Translations under genes and position numbers: made by a program
The notes under the pieces: model-generated
What the model saw: the letters and a program-made list of their open reading frames with translations, nothing else
Databases searched by the model: none
Told to the model about the DNA's origin: nothing
Assembly: GCA_963693365.1 (NCBI GenBank)
Contig: CAVNZM010000005.1
Coordinates: 9,176,001-9,240,000, forward strand
Source: Amoebidium appalachense
Taxonomy: Eukaryota; Ichthyosporea
Reading direction: 5' to 3'
Length of the DNA stretch: 64,000 bases
Shown: positions 1-12,591 of the stretch, one piece after another
Position numbering within the stretch: position 1 is the stretch's first letter
How the letters are laid out: every line of letters begins with the position of its first letter

Positions 1-1440
<1,440 letters not shown>

Positions 1441-1734
1441 CTCTCTCTACTTTTATATCAAGCTTCCGTCACGATATAAGATGAAAATAAAAATCCTAAA
1501 TACAGAAGATGTCAAAATGTCAAATTTCGGAAAATCGTCAATTTTCGGAAAATCGTCAAATTTCAAAAAATCGTCAATTTTGGAATTTTACCAATCATAG
1601 TTTGGAATTTATGAATTTTATAAGAATCTTAAATTGTTATTAACAGATTTATAAGATAGAATAAGTAATTTAGTACGATTAACATTGTATGTTAGGAATT
1701 AAATTAAATCATTCAATGTTAGGAAATAATAAAG

Positions 1735-2127
1735 ATGAGAAAACACGATAAACAAGAATTAATATATGTAACAGAAGAGAAAACGAAAGGTAGAGAAATA
1801 TTTAAGAAGGTGTATGCAATAGGAGAAAAGGAATATGCAACAATAAGTGTAGAATTAGGATTGTCAAGCAATCAAGGTAGAGGAGTAACGTCATATGAAA
1901 GAAGTCAAATTGACAATTATATTAAGAGACGTATGAAGTTTACAACATTAATTACAAATGACTTTCATATTAAACCTATTGAACAAAATTTAAGAGCTGC
2001 TACTAATTCTAAGATTTTAACTTTACAAAACATTAAAACATATAAAGGTATTCGCCATAAAAAGGGATTACCAGTAAATGGACAACGTACTAAAACTAAT
2101 GCTGTTTCGGCTAGACGTAAAAGATAA
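1735..2127 (+). CDS. rps13: Mitochondrial-type ribosomal protein S13 (uS13)
   Basis: This 130-aa frame is a small-subunit ribosomal protein of the uS13 family, which sits at the head of the 30S subunit. The C-terminal signature is clear: YKGIRHKKGLPVNGQRTKTN at about 103-122, followed by a basic tail ending ARRKR, as in bacterial and mitochondrial S13. The N-terminal half has the expected helical segment with an IGEKEYATISVELGLSS-like turn and a YERSQIDNYI motif. Codons are strongly A/T-ending, unlike every other gene in the window, which points to mitochondrial origin. The ATG is chosen because the motif AATAATAAAG directly precedes it, as it also does the next frame. The frame is uninterrupted, so the insert is recent or misassembled. 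If nuclear, it is probably not expressed as a functional protein. Confidence 0.8.
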   Translation: MRKHDKQELIYVTEEKTKGREIFKKVYAIGEKEYATISVELGLSSNQGRGVTSYERSQIDNYIKRRMKFTTLITNDFHIKPIEQNLRAATNSKILTLQNIKTYKGIRHKKGLPVNGQRTKTNAVSARRKR

Positions 2128-2187
2128 CTAGTTTATCTTAACAAACAAGTAATACCTTTAGAGGTTATAATTTAGGCAATAATAAAG

Positions 2188-2238
2188 ATGATAATAGGAT
2201 CACCATTAGAACAATTTGTAATAAATCCATTAGCGCAT
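2188..2238 (+). pseudogene. atp6: Truncated start of mitochondrial atp6
   Basis: The frame starting at 2188 reads MIIGSPLEQFVINPL and then changes to unrelated sequence. SPLEQF.I.PL is the conserved start of ATP synthase F0 subunit a (atp6) in many mitochondrial genomes. It has the same leader as the rps13 frame just upstream. Only about 15-17 codons survive, so this is a fragment cut by the insert border near 2235. The match is short, hence moderate confidence. Confidence 0.55.
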
Positions 2239-2631
2239 TCATGTTATATCGTATATTATCCCAATTGTTTCATGCACTCCTGTTATTCATGCACCCATGC
2301 TATACCATGTGCAATCACAATTGATTTATGTATTCGATTCTCCTCCTCACTTCCCGTCCCCTCTTTCTCAATTTTGCGTCCTGAAAGCCTATTGTAGCCG
2401 TCCGATCCTCACTCCCTTTCCTTTTATTCCACAGCCCAACTTCGAACATAGGGCCTACCCACCCCCCCCCCCCCCTCTGCCCCCCACGCCCACCCACCCT
2501 CCCACCCACTACTGATTCATGGAATCCCTTACTTTAAGGTAAGCTTTCTGCCCTTTCTCCTTCCCCTCTTTCTTTATTCATATCCACCCTCGGAGTCCCC
2601 CCTGCCCCCCCTCCCTTCCCTCCCCCTCTCC

Positions 2632-2665
<34 letters not shown>

Positions 2666-2913
2666 CACACACACCCACACCACCACGACCACTGACCACC
2701 ACCACCACCAACCCACCCACCCACCCACTCCCCACCCTTACACTTCCAAATCTTGCTGGATCGCTCGATCATCCCTTAGGACACACAGTAGTTGGTTCCA
2801 CTACACATCACACATTCTCACCTACATCACCCAAAGGCAGGCTCGATCCTACAAACAACAACAAAGAGGCTAGCGCTGCTACAAGAAGCTCGGTTACACG
2901 TGCCACACAGTGA

Positions 2914-2995
<82 letters not shown>

Positions 2996-3834
2996 CGGTA
3001 TGTGTGTGTGTGTGTGCGTGTGGGTGCGTGTGGGTGCGTGTGTTTGGGTGCATGTGCGTGTGTGTGTGCGCGCGTTCGTGCGTGCGTGTATGGATGGGTA
3101 GGTGTGCGTGTGCATGTGTGTATGTGTGTGTGGATGCATGTTGTGCGTGTGCATGTGTGTGTGCGTCGTGCGTGTTTGCGCGTGACGCATGCATATCGGT
3201 TGTGTCCGCACAGTGTGTGTGTGTGGGCGCGTGTGCGCGCACGCGCGCCGTTGTGTGTGTGTGAGAGCTGTGTGTGTGTGTGTACAAAATGTGTGTGTGC
3301 CACGGTGTGTGTGCCACGGTGTGTGTGTGTGTGTGTGCGTGCGTGTGCGCGCGCAAGTGTGTGTGTGTGCGCAGACGCCTGTGTGTATGTGCGTGGGTAT
3401 GCGCGCGCGCCGTTTGTGTCTGTCTGTGTGTCTGCAGGGTGCGTTTCATATATGTGTGTGTGCATCATGTGTGCATGTGTGTCCCGCGGGGGGGCGGGGG
3501 GGAGGCGGGAGGAGATGAGAAGGGGAGGGGGGGATGGACTATGCCATTTGCTTACAAAGGTTAAGGCTCTTTACTATAAACTTTGGTCCAAGGATTACAT
3601 CCCTTTTTAAAAAATCAATTAGATGCATGACTGTTGCCGGCTCATTCGCATTAAATTTAAGGGTCACTCTTGGGCTATTTCATCATCATCAAATCCTACA
3701 CCCTGCTAGTGGGCCAGCAGCCACGCACATTTCCAAAACTAATCAATTTCGAGTATAATATATATACATATATCAAAAGAACACATTTTCTAGAACACAA
3801 AAAAAGGCTTTAGCATATCGTAGAAGGTATAGAC
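2239..3834. other. Intergenic, C-rich and TG-rich
   Basis: No gene recognised. There are C-tracts at 2460-2475 and 2633-2663, CCACC-type repeats near 2690-2740, and a long TG-rich stretch from 2916 to about 3480. The tail (3540-3834) is ordinary AT-richer sequence that would hold the 3' end of the minus-strand transporter transcript. I see no clear AATAAA on the minus strand there. Confidence 0.6.
2916..2994. repeat. (TG)n microsatellite with degenerate tail
   Basis: About 39 uninterrupted TG dinucleotides, continued to about 3480 by a degenerate TG/CG-rich stretch with GTGTGCGTG-like variants. Cys-Val and His-Thr frames across it are artefacts. Confidence 0.95.
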
Positions 3835-5229
3835 TTAGGCCTCAACCTTGGACTTTTCCATAGCAACGGCGCTGGGGGCAGCATCGTCGTGGAGGGTGTT
3901 CTGGACGTACTTCATTGCGACGAACATGTAGAAGGGGATGGCGAATGTGAACATGCCCCAGTTAACAAACAGCTGCACGTGCCAGCCGGCATTGTTGTCC
4001 AGTTGCCAGGCCACGGCGGCAAATGCGGACTGGATGCCCTTGTAGTAGCCGGTGTAGCGGGCAGACTGCGACAGGTCGTTGGTGATGGCACCCATGATCC
4101 AGTAGGCGTAGGTCTGCAGCATGGCGTCACAGGTACCATAGAGAAGGAAGCAGATGATGGGGTAGAGGTACATGCCACCGTCGGTGATGTCAATGCGCTT
4201 CTTGGCGGCAAGCTCGGGGGTGCATGCCGGGTTGGTGAGCTCACACTCGTAGCCGGGCTTGTCATAACCACCCTGCCAGCCGAGCTGAAGGTAGCAACCC
4301 AGACCCCAGGCAACGGTGAAGATAACAGCAAGGATGGCACCACCAATGGTAGCGCGTCTCTTACGGGACATGGTGGGCCTGTCGAGGAACATTTGGCCAA
4401 AGACGAAGGCACCGAACATCTGTGAGGCCCAGTACAGAGCGCTGTTGAGACCGCGGGCACGGATGGTGAAGAGAGCACCGTTGACAGCGTTGAACTGGTA
4501 CGAGTAGAAGAAGTTGGAGGTGGCAAACAGGGGCGTCAGCATGATCATGTGTTTGTCCAAAAACATGAGGGCAACGTTCTTGAACTCTTCAAGAGGAGAT
4601 GCAGCCTTCTCGAAGATAACGGCCTCACCATCCTCACGGACGACCGTGTTGGGGTTGACAAGGAGGAAGAAGGCGGCAATGGAGCCAACGGCCATGATGC
4701 CAGCGAAGGTGAAGTAGGTGGCAGCCGATGCACCGCCAGATTCGGTGTGGAAGTTGACGGCAAACACGAGCAGACCACCGAGGCAGCCACCGAGGTTGAA
4801 GATGACCCAGAAGAGGGATATGTAGCTGCCCTTCTTCTCCTCGGGGGCATAGGCCATCATCATGGCACCCTGGGCCGTCCAGAACAGACCGGCACCAACA
4901 CCAAGAAGACCGCCAGAGAGAATAGCAAGCCAGTTGAAGGCGGAGTCGTGACCTGCAACATACTGGCCAACAGCATAAAGCACGTAGGTGAGACCACCGC
5001 AGCCCATCAGAATCTTGTTGCCGTAGGAGCCGCACAGGTTGAAGATCATGCCACCGAAGTAGCCGAAGATGGCAAAGCAGGCGTAGAGGGCCGTGTTGGC
5101 GTTGTTTGCGGTGGTTGCATCGGTGCTGCCGGCGCCGCCCAGACCGGACATGGCGTTGAACATGCCGGGGCATGCGAAGGCCAAGAAGGCCACAATGATG
5201 ATTTGTACTTTCCCCGAATTTAGCCCCAT
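3835..5229 (-). CDS. UNC93-like MFS transporter, copy A
   Basis: A 464-aa multi-span membrane protein of the UNC-93 / Ion_trans-regulator branch of the major facilitator superfamily, common in fungi and protists. Substrate unknown. Hydrophobic segments fill the chain: an N-terminal FLAFACPGMFNAMSGLGGAG segment, then ALYACFAIFGYFGGM, GLFWTAQGAMMMAYAPEEKKG (cytosolic loop), and later SNFFYSYQFNAVNG and AYWIMGAITNDL. No intron. I chose the second Met (5229) because it gives MGLNSGKVQ and exactly the length of the paralogue at 7648-9042; the upstream in-frame Met at 5271 would add 14 residues not found in the paralogue. A TATA-like element lies about 107 bp upstream. Family membership is confident; transport specificity is not. 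Confidence 0.9.
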   Translation of the reverse strand: MGLNSGKVQIIIVAFLAFACPGMFNAMSGLGGAGSTDATTANNANTALYACFAIFGYFGGMIFNLCGSYGNKILMGCGGLTYVLYAVGQYVAGHDSAFNWLAILSGGLLGVGAGLFWTAQGAMMMAYAPEEKKGSYISLFWVIFNLGGCLGGLLVFAVNFHTESGGASAATYFTFAGIMAVGSIAAFFLLVNPNTVVREDGEAVIFEKAASPLEEFKNVALMFLDKHMIMLTPLFATSNFFYSYQFNAVNGALFTIRARGLNSALYWASQMFGAFVFGQMFLDRPTMSRKRRATIGGAILAVIFTVAWGLGCYLQLGWQGGYDKPGYECELTNPACTPELAAKKRIDITDGGMYLYPIICFLLYGTCDAMLQTYAYWIMGAITNDLSQSARYTGYYKGIQSAFAAVAWQLDNNAGWHVQLFVNWGMFTFAIPFYMFVAMKYVQNTLHDDAAPSAVAMEKSKVEA

Positions 5230-5335
5230 GTTGGCGGTTGTGTAATATGATTTCTTTGATGTACTCTTCAACTTGGTTGTTGATTTTCGAATACTGCAGC
5301 AAGCTAGTATGACTGGAAGTAGCCATTTGGTTGGA

Positions 5336-5342
5336 ATATATA
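5336..5342 (-). promoter_or_regulatory. TATA-like box of transporter copy A
   Basis: Minus strand reads CTATATATTCC, about 107 bp before the ATG of copy A. Copy B has a TATA box at nearly the same distance from its ATG (about 120 bp), which supports the assignment. Confidence 0.5.
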
Positions 5343-7524
5343 GTCGACAAGTCTACCGCAGATCTTGCATTAACCAATCACGCAAATCGGATCTGGGGTG
5401 TTTCTTGATGAATGATCTTCTACCAAGGAGAGACAACGGATCTCTAGAGCACTGGCCGGTGCACTGGCAGCCTGCTACCTGACAGCACTGTGCGTGCCTG
5501 GCCAAGCGAGTCTGTGCCTCCAGGTTGCCGAGGGCTCTGCGAACGCACTAAAATGAAAAGGACAATATTTATAAGACAAAAAGATGCACGGTGAAAAGAA
5601 AGTACATTGTAATAAAAACTAGTCAAGAGAGTCTTCCGGGCTTCTCCCACTTTGGCCGGTGGGTCGCACCTGGGAAAGGAAAATGTGGCACTGTGTGGAA
5701 TGCGCGCGGCCATTCAAGATGCGGCTAGCGCATACCTTTGCCAATTCCCATGTGCTCCGTTCGAAAGTGTGCACAAAAAAGTGTACAGAAAAGTTACCTG
5801 CGGGCGCCGGTATGGAACGGGGCGTCAACATGACGTTGTGGTATGATTTATTTTCATTTCAGAACAGATTCTTTTACTTCCTTTTGCGGTGCCTATATAG
5901 GTATACAAATGTACATATACATCAACGATTTGCCCATCTAGCAGATGCCGCTTCATGGAATGTGACAGTAGCATTCCAACGATCTAGTAGGTAACGTGGT
6001 CTCAATATCCATTGGTTACTTTGTAAGGAATCTGCGTTTAACGACCAATCATATATGCCGATTTCCGATTGGCACATACACTCTGATGAACAGGGTGTGA
6101 AAGTTGTGTTGGGCAGCAGGCTTGCGCATTTGCGGATGCTGAGCTTGATATTGTAATATCACGTTCTTGAGACTCCAGCCTGGATGGCCCTGTATAACAC
6201 GTCACCTACCGTTTTGAGGGCATTATATAAACATGTTCCTCTGATACGCTACAGCATTAATGATTCACTTAACCTTAAAAGTCAGTAGGAGCACCTTTGA
6301 GGCATGTTGGTGGCCGTGGGCCATGGTGGCACCACTTGACCCCCCACAATTTCCGAAGCCTGGTGAAAACAGCCAGCCGCTCAGTGCCCGCACCTGCAGG
6401 TACAGCGCTGCAGCAGGCACAGCAGGCACCGCATCTGCTTTTGCCGACTGCCGAGGCCCCACACGGGCCCACAGCCCACCACCGGCCGCGCGCGGGCCCT
6501 GCCAAGCCAAGGCTGTTCATCGATATCACATCTGGTCATGCATGGCTGTGTGTGTAGAGAGATCGACACATTTTTGATTGCACAGCGACTGATAATCAGT
6601 CTACATATGCACGCACATGCTGCTTGTGTAGCAAACACGTATGCATGGAATATCGATGGTCAAATAAAAACACGGTCATGATTGCCTTATGTCGTATTGC
6701 AGTATTGTACAGCAGTGGTAGGTACACCAAAAGTACAGGTTATTTTACCTCTATGGGGATAATGGGCCAATTCGCTAATGATGTATACAATGAACTGTAG
6801 CAATTGAGCCCATTGATGTATACAAGCATGCATATGGGTGCAACGACACCGGGTGACTCGATTTCTGGTTACAGCATGTTGCCCATGTGTGTCACTTCGC
6901 CATTCCACACATATACATACAGGTTCATGATCATTCGAAATGGCGGATCATCAATGGACAATACCAGGTACGTCACTGAGGGGGGATGTGCGTTGAGGGG
7001 GAAAGAGGGGAAGGGGGCCCGGGGGGAGGGGAGAGAGGGAGAGGGAGGGTCCAGGGGGGAGGGTGGAGGGGGGGGGGGGGAGGGTGGAGGAAGGGGGGGA
7101 GGTGGGGATGCTGGCTGAGATTCGAAGGAATCTCGATCTCTCAGATCTCGATCATCTACTGGCTGGTGCCACAACGCCTGCGGACACCTTCTGACAGAGC
7201 GGAAAAGAGTATGCAAGATATATTACTGTGTGGGTTGCTAATAGTATAGTTGCATTCTATGTGTGCGTGTTAGAGTGCGATATTATGCATATGTGATTCA
7301 AGGGTGAGTCCCAGTGGGTTGTCATTTGTCATGTTTTTTGTTTGGTTTTTTATGATGTCTGAAGGATTGTGCGAAAAGCTAGCGATAGTATCTCAAAAAA
7401 TAACAAGATTGATGCGCGTATAGCTAATTAGCGAGGGGAACATTGTATACAACATAAATGGTTTGAACGATCCGATTGGTCATAGCCTCCATACCATCTG
7501 GGGTATGCTCCCATGAAGGTGCCT

Positions 7525-7532
7525 TATAAAAA
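7525..7532 (+). promoter_or_regulatory. TATA box of transporter copy B
   Basis: CTTATAAAAAGG is a near-consensus TATA box. Transcription would begin about 30 bp downstream (near 7555), giving a 5' leader of about 90 bp before the ATG at 7648. Confidence 0.7.
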
Positions 7533-7647
7533 GGCCCACACCGACCCATTTTCATCATCAGTCAACAAATCTGCTCCCTGAAATAGGGATTACTCTGAAG
7601 CTCATAAATATTCTGTACCAGAGCCTTCGGGTGTAACACACGCCACC

Positions 7648-9042
7648 ATGGGGCTCAACGCGGGCAAAGTCCAAATCATCATTGTGTCCTTCCTGGCCTT
7701 CTCTTGCCCGGGCATGTTCAACGCCATGTCCGGTCTGGGCGGCGCCGGCAGCACTGACGCCACCACCGCAAACAACTCCAACACCGCCCTCTACGCCTGC
7801 TTTGCCATCTTCGGCTACTTCGGCGGCATGATCTTCAACCTGTGCGGCTCCTACGGCAACAAGATTCTGATGGGCTGTGGTGGTCTCACCTACGTGCTGT
7901 ATGCTGTGGGCCAGTATGCTGCCGGCCACGACTCCGCCTTCAACTGGCTTGCTATTCTCTCTGGCGGTCTTCTTGGTGTTGGTGCCGGTCTGTTCTGGAC
8001 GGCCCAGGGTGCCATGATGATGGCCTATGCCCCCGAGGAGAAGAAGGGCAGCTACATATCCCTCTTCTGGGTCATCTTCAACCTCGGTGGCTGCCTCGGT
8101 GGTCTGCTCGTGTTTGCCGTCAACTTCCACACCGAATCTGGCGGTGCATCGGCTGCCACCTACTTCACCTTCGCTGGCATCATGGCCATTGGCTCCATTG
8201 CCGCCTTCTTCCTCCTTGTCAACCCCAACACGGTCGTCCGTGAGGATGGTGAGGCCGTTATCTTCGAGAAGGCTGCATCTCCTCTTGAAGAGTTCAAGAA
8301 CGTTGCCCTCATGTTCTTGGACAAACACATGCTGCTGCTGACGCCCCTGTTTGCCACCTCCAACTTCTTCTACTCGTACCAGTTCAACGCCGTCAATGGT
8401 GCTCTCTTCACCATCCGTGCCCGCGGTCTCAACAGCGCTCTGTACTGGGCCTCACAGATGTTTGGTGCTTTCCTCTTCGGCAAGATGTTCCTCGACCAGC
8501 CCTCCATGTCCCGCAAGAAGCGCGCCACCCTCGGTGGTATGATCCTGGCCGCCCTTTTCACCGTCGCCTGGGGTCTGGGTTGTTACCTTCAGCTCGGCTG
8601 GATGGGTGGTTATGACAAGCCCGGTTATGAGTGCGACCCCAAGAACGCCAACTGCCCCGCTGACCTTGCCGCCAAGAAGCGCATTGACATCACAGACGGC
8701 GGCATGTACATCTACCCCATCCTCTGCTTCCTCCTGTACGGTATGGGTGATGCCATGCTGCAGACCTACGCCTACTGGATCATGGGTGCCATCACCAACG
8801 ACCTGTCCCAGTCTGCGCGCTACACCGGTTACTACAAGGGCATCCAGTCTGCATTTGCCGCCGTGGCCTGGCAGTTGGACAACAATGCCGGCTGGCACGT
8901 GCAGCTGTTTGTCAACTGGGGCATGTTCACGCTGGCCATCCCCTTCTACATGTTCGTCGCAATGAAGCACGTCCAGAACACCCTCCGCGACGATGCAACG
9001 GCACCCAGCGCTGTTGCTATGGAGAAGAAGGGCGAGTATTAA
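7648..9042 (+). CDS. UNC93-like MFS transporter, copy B
   Basis: A 464-aa intronless paralogue of the transporter at 3835-5229, in inverted orientation. The protein is identical over long stretches, with differences concentrated in the loop after FGKMFLDQ, in the YECDPKNANCPADLAAKK extracytoplasmic loop, and at the C-terminus. About 7930-8320 is almost identical at the DNA level to copy A including silent sites, suggesting gene conversion. The start is set by the ACCATGG Kozak context and by the paralogue. A TATA box lies at 7525, and a possible AATAAA poly(A) signal at 9348-9353. It is a UNC93-family membrane transporter or channel regulator; substrate unknown. Confidence 0.9.
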   Translation: MGLNAGKVQIIIVSFLAFSCPGMFNAMSGLGGAGSTDATTANNSNTALYACFAIFGYFGGMIFNLCGSYGNKILMGCGGLTYVLYAVGQYAAGHDSAFNWLAILSGGLLGVGAGLFWTAQGAMMMAYAPEEKKGSYISLFWVIFNLGGCLGGLLVFAVNFHTESGGASAATYFTFAGIMAIGSIAAFFLLVNPNTVVREDGEAVIFEKAASPLEEFKNVALMFLDKHMLLLTPLFATSNFFYSYQFNAVNGALFTIRARGLNSALYWASQMFGAFLFGKMFLDQPSMSRKKRATLGGMILAALFTVAWGLGCYLQLGWMGGYDKPGYECDPKNANCPADLAAKKRIDITDGGMYIYPILCFLLYGMGDAMLQTYAYWIMGAITNDLSQSARYTGYYKGIQSAFAAVAWQLDNNAGWHVQLFVNWGMFTLAIPFYMFVAMKHVQNTLRDDATAPSAVAMEKKGEY

Positions 9043-9399
9043 CAGTGACTCTCGGTTCCGGTGAAAGAAAAATGCGCTAGTTATGTTACACCTTTTTAAA
9101 ATTTTAATGGTCGTGGTTACTGTGCAAGGTGCCACTCTTGCCACATCGATGTTGTTGTAATGCACGAATTAATGTACTTCACCGTCGCGGAACAAAGTAT
9201 TTTAAAATGTATTTTTATGTGTACCGTAACAGCAAGTACAACACATGTGAGCACGCAGGAAGTGCAGCAACACGCAATCAACAGTTACTGCTACGGTACC
9301 ACAACGTCGGGTAGTCAGTGCCTGATATAGTGTTCCCCAGATCCTTAAATAAAATCATTTTCAGAACTCTCTGAGTGTGATAGTGATGGCATAAAAACG

Positions 9400-10270
9400 G
9401 TGACTGCTCAAAAGCACTATGAAATGCACACCACACCGGACCGATTGCACTGTTGATGCATGCGCGCAGTGACGGCACTTGATACACCTACCTGCACACA
9501 GTGATGACATGCAGAATTTTTTATGCATGCACACATAAACGCCATAAACCTCTTGAAGACAGTGGCGACATAGACCGTCTTGCAAACAGTAACAACATGC
9601 AAAACACACGCACACAGTGGCGCTATACATACAGAATACATGTGGCACACAGTGACGGCATATGCAAAACATGCACAAAGTGACGGCAGCCACCGTCCTG
9701 CACACAGTAACGACATACAAAACACATGCACGCTGACGAGATAAACAGGCTGCATGCGCATAGTGTCGACATAAAGGACACATGCACACACTGCTAGTGA
9801 CAACTCAGCACAGGACACATGCACACTGTACTAGTGACGACATATGACACGTGCACACAGTACAGTAGTGTCGACATCTGCAGGACACATGCACACACTG
9901 CTAGTGACAATTCAGTACGTATACAGGACACATGCACACAGTACTAGTGACGACATACAGAACACATGCACAAAACTAATCACATGCACACAGTACAGTA
10001 GTGTAGACATACAGGACACTTGCACACAAAACTAATCACATACACACAGTACTAGTGACGACATACAGGTCACATCCACACAAAACTAATCACATGCACA
10101 CAGTACTAGGGACGACCTGCAGAACAAGTGCACACAGTGGCGATATTTCACCATACATACATACACGAACACATGTACACAGTGACGGTGTACAGGTCAT
10201 ATGTTGAATGCCACGTGCTAGCAGCAACAGCATAGATCTCACATGCATCCACAGAGTGACTGTGCATTGC
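9400..10270. repeat. Degenerate minisatellite (ACTAGTGACGACATAC-type)
   Basis: Irregular tandem copies of a unit of roughly 35-60 bp built from CACACAGTACTAGTGACGAC, a CATACAGGACACATG block and AAAACTAATCACA. Copies are cleanest at about 9830-10110 and more diverged toward 9400. Cys-rich frames on the minus strand (for example 9361-9824) are read-throughs of this array. Confidence 0.75.
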
Positions 10271-10797
10271 ATTGTACGCCCGACAAAGTGTTACGGTGAC
10301 CATGCATACACATAAACCATTGTATGCACACTTCAAAACATCTGTGTGTGTGTGTGTGTGTGTGTATTGTGTGTGCGTGTGTGTGTGCGCGCGCGCGCGT
10401 GTGTGTGTGGGTTGGGCCCTCCGGTGGGGGGGTAAGGGGGTGGCAGGGGGGGGGGGGGGGGGGGGGGGAGGGGGGGGGGCAGGCATCTTGTAGTACACTG
10501 TGCTAAAACCATTATAACTCGCTATAATGCAGCAGGTGTTTTGTGAAAAAAGAAGCTGCTGGCCCTGGTCTCTCAGCCTTCCCCTCCCCCCCTCCCCCCT
10601 CCCCCCTCCCCCCTCCCCCCCCCCCCCCCCCCCCCCGGGCACACACACACACCCTCACACACCCACACCCACACACCCAACACCTCGCAAAGGAAAGAAA
10701 GATGTGTATGTATAGCCAGGTGAAAAGCCTTGAGCTTTCAAGGGGAAGGGCACCGGCTGAGTTGCGCAGGGCAGGAGCTGGGGGCGCCGGGGCGGGG

Positions 10798-10853
<56 letters not shown>

Positions 10854-11048
10854 CGGGGAAGCCAGGGTGGGTGGGTGGTGGGGGGAGGGGGGGGGGGGGG
10901 GGGGGGGGTGGGGGAGGAGGGGGGGGGGGGGGGGAGGGGGGAGGGGGGTGGAGGGGACTCGGACCGTCCCCTAGAAAGCTGACAGGTTTTTGTCTGGCTC
11001 CACCAACACAACTTCGAGCAAGCTTCGGACTTGCATGTATTGGACCCG

Positions 11049-11125
<77 letters not shown>

Positions 11126-11343
11126 AAAGAGGAAAAAACGAGACAAACATGTCAGACGTAACAAAAAAAGAAAAAGGAAACTTTTAAAAAGTAAGGCAAA
11201 GCTGGGAAACGTTAATTTATAAACACAGAACACGGAACGGGCAGTCATACCATGGAATAGTATAACCAGTGACACCAGTGGCACAAGTAATGAGCAGGTA
11301 CGAGCAAAATCTTGCCAATGAACAGCTGGAGAGCCATTCACCC

Positions 11344-11378
<35 letters not shown>

Positions 11379-12451
11379 GTTGTTGAAGGAAAAGTGCATG
11401 GGGGGAGGGGAGGGAGGGGGGGAGGGGGAGAGGCCGGAATGGGGAGGGGAAGGGGTCGAGAGGGGGGGGGGGGGGGGAGTGGGGGAAGGGAATGAGCCCA
11501 TTATGGGAGGGTTGGGATTGAGGGTTGGTGAGGATCATACGAAAGGGGCGGTGGGGGGAGGGGAGGAGGGGGGGGGGGGGGGGGGAGGAGAGAGAGAGTC
11601 TCTAAGAGAGAGAGAGACAGGCTAAGGCAATGGGACGGTAAGACTTCAAGTTCAAATTGGTGAACTACTCAGGTTACATTTGTGCTCGTGCAATGACAAT
11701 GTACGGACCCCACCCCAACTGGCGATTTGTGCAATGATAGTGCCCTGCAGGAAAAGGGGCCTGCAAGTGGGTGGGTGGGTGGGGAGAGAGGGGTGGGTGG
11801 GTGGGTGAGGGTTGGGGGGGGGGGGGGAGGAAGCTGTAATGCGGTGGAGAAAAAGAACAGGAAGGCCAAGAAAAGCACTGATTCAACACGAGGCAACTAA
11901 TCCCTTATTTAAAATCAGTGACACTAAAAGATGTGTGCAGGTAGCATACACCTTTAACAGAGCCAATAATCCGTGGGGAAGGAGGGGGGGGGAGGGAGGG
12001 GTTTAGGAAAAAAGCAGGGGGAGGGGGGAGGTGGGAATGGAGCCGGCGCGGCCCCTGGGGTGGGGGGGCAGGGGGAGGGAGGGGGGAGGGGGGGAGGGGG
12101 CAGGGCCTCTGAGTTTGGGATGGTGCTGCAAGTACCCTACACGCAGGTTGCGCTCAGCCCCTGAGCATCGAATTTGAATGTGTGTCTGTGTATATACATG
12201 GCCGGGAAAGGGGGGGAGGGGGGGGGGAGACTTGATCGCACACTCTAGCTTCATTAATGTGTATGTGCAGGCGTGTGTGTTACGGAAAATACGTGCTTCT
12301 GTCTGTGTGTGTGTGTGTGTGTGTGCATGTGTCTGTGTGTGTGTATGTGCATGTTGAAAGGCTGGAAAGTTTATTTCATATTCACCGTGCACTCAGCGAC
12401 TACAAGCCTGCAACACGTCTATTTTCAGCATATGCCGATGATGGCATACAT

Positions 12452-12501
<50 letters not shown>

Positions 12502-12560
12502 CCACCACCACCACCACCACCACCACCACCAACACCACCACCGCCACCCTCCATTCCTCA

Positions 12561-12591
<31 letters not shown>

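Larger units (their letters stand above)
1480..2238 (+). other. Mitochondrial DNA insert (NUMT-like), rps13-atp6 fragment
   Basis: A strongly AT-rich island sits inside GC/simple-repeat nuclear DNA. It carries an intact ribosomal protein uS13 frame of organellar type, followed after about 60 bp by the start of an ATP synthase subunit a frame. Both starts have the same leader ending AATAATAAAGATGA. Upstream, at about 1510-1585, lies a short tandem motif of the type TCGTCAATTTTCGGAAAA. The right border falls near 2235, where similarity to the atp6 protein stops and nuclear-type sequence resumes. The left border is less clear. An alternative is an assembly join between mitochondrial and nuclear reads. 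Confidence 0.65.
5230..7647. other. Shared divergent intergenic region of the transporter pair
   Basis: About 2.4 kb between two head-to-head transporter genes, presumably holding both promoters. Besides the two TATA-type elements it has several ATTGG/CCAAT-like sites (near 6010, 6045, 6068 and 7474), a GC-rich block at 6300-6520, and a G-rich block at 6975-7105. No convincing gene: the short frames here have no recognisable domain. Confidence 0.55.

Noticed and set aside
4549-8328. Antisense frames of 224 and 256 codons inside the two transporter genes
   Set aside because: They mirror the GC-rich coding strand of the transporters and are conserved only because the genes themselves are near identical.
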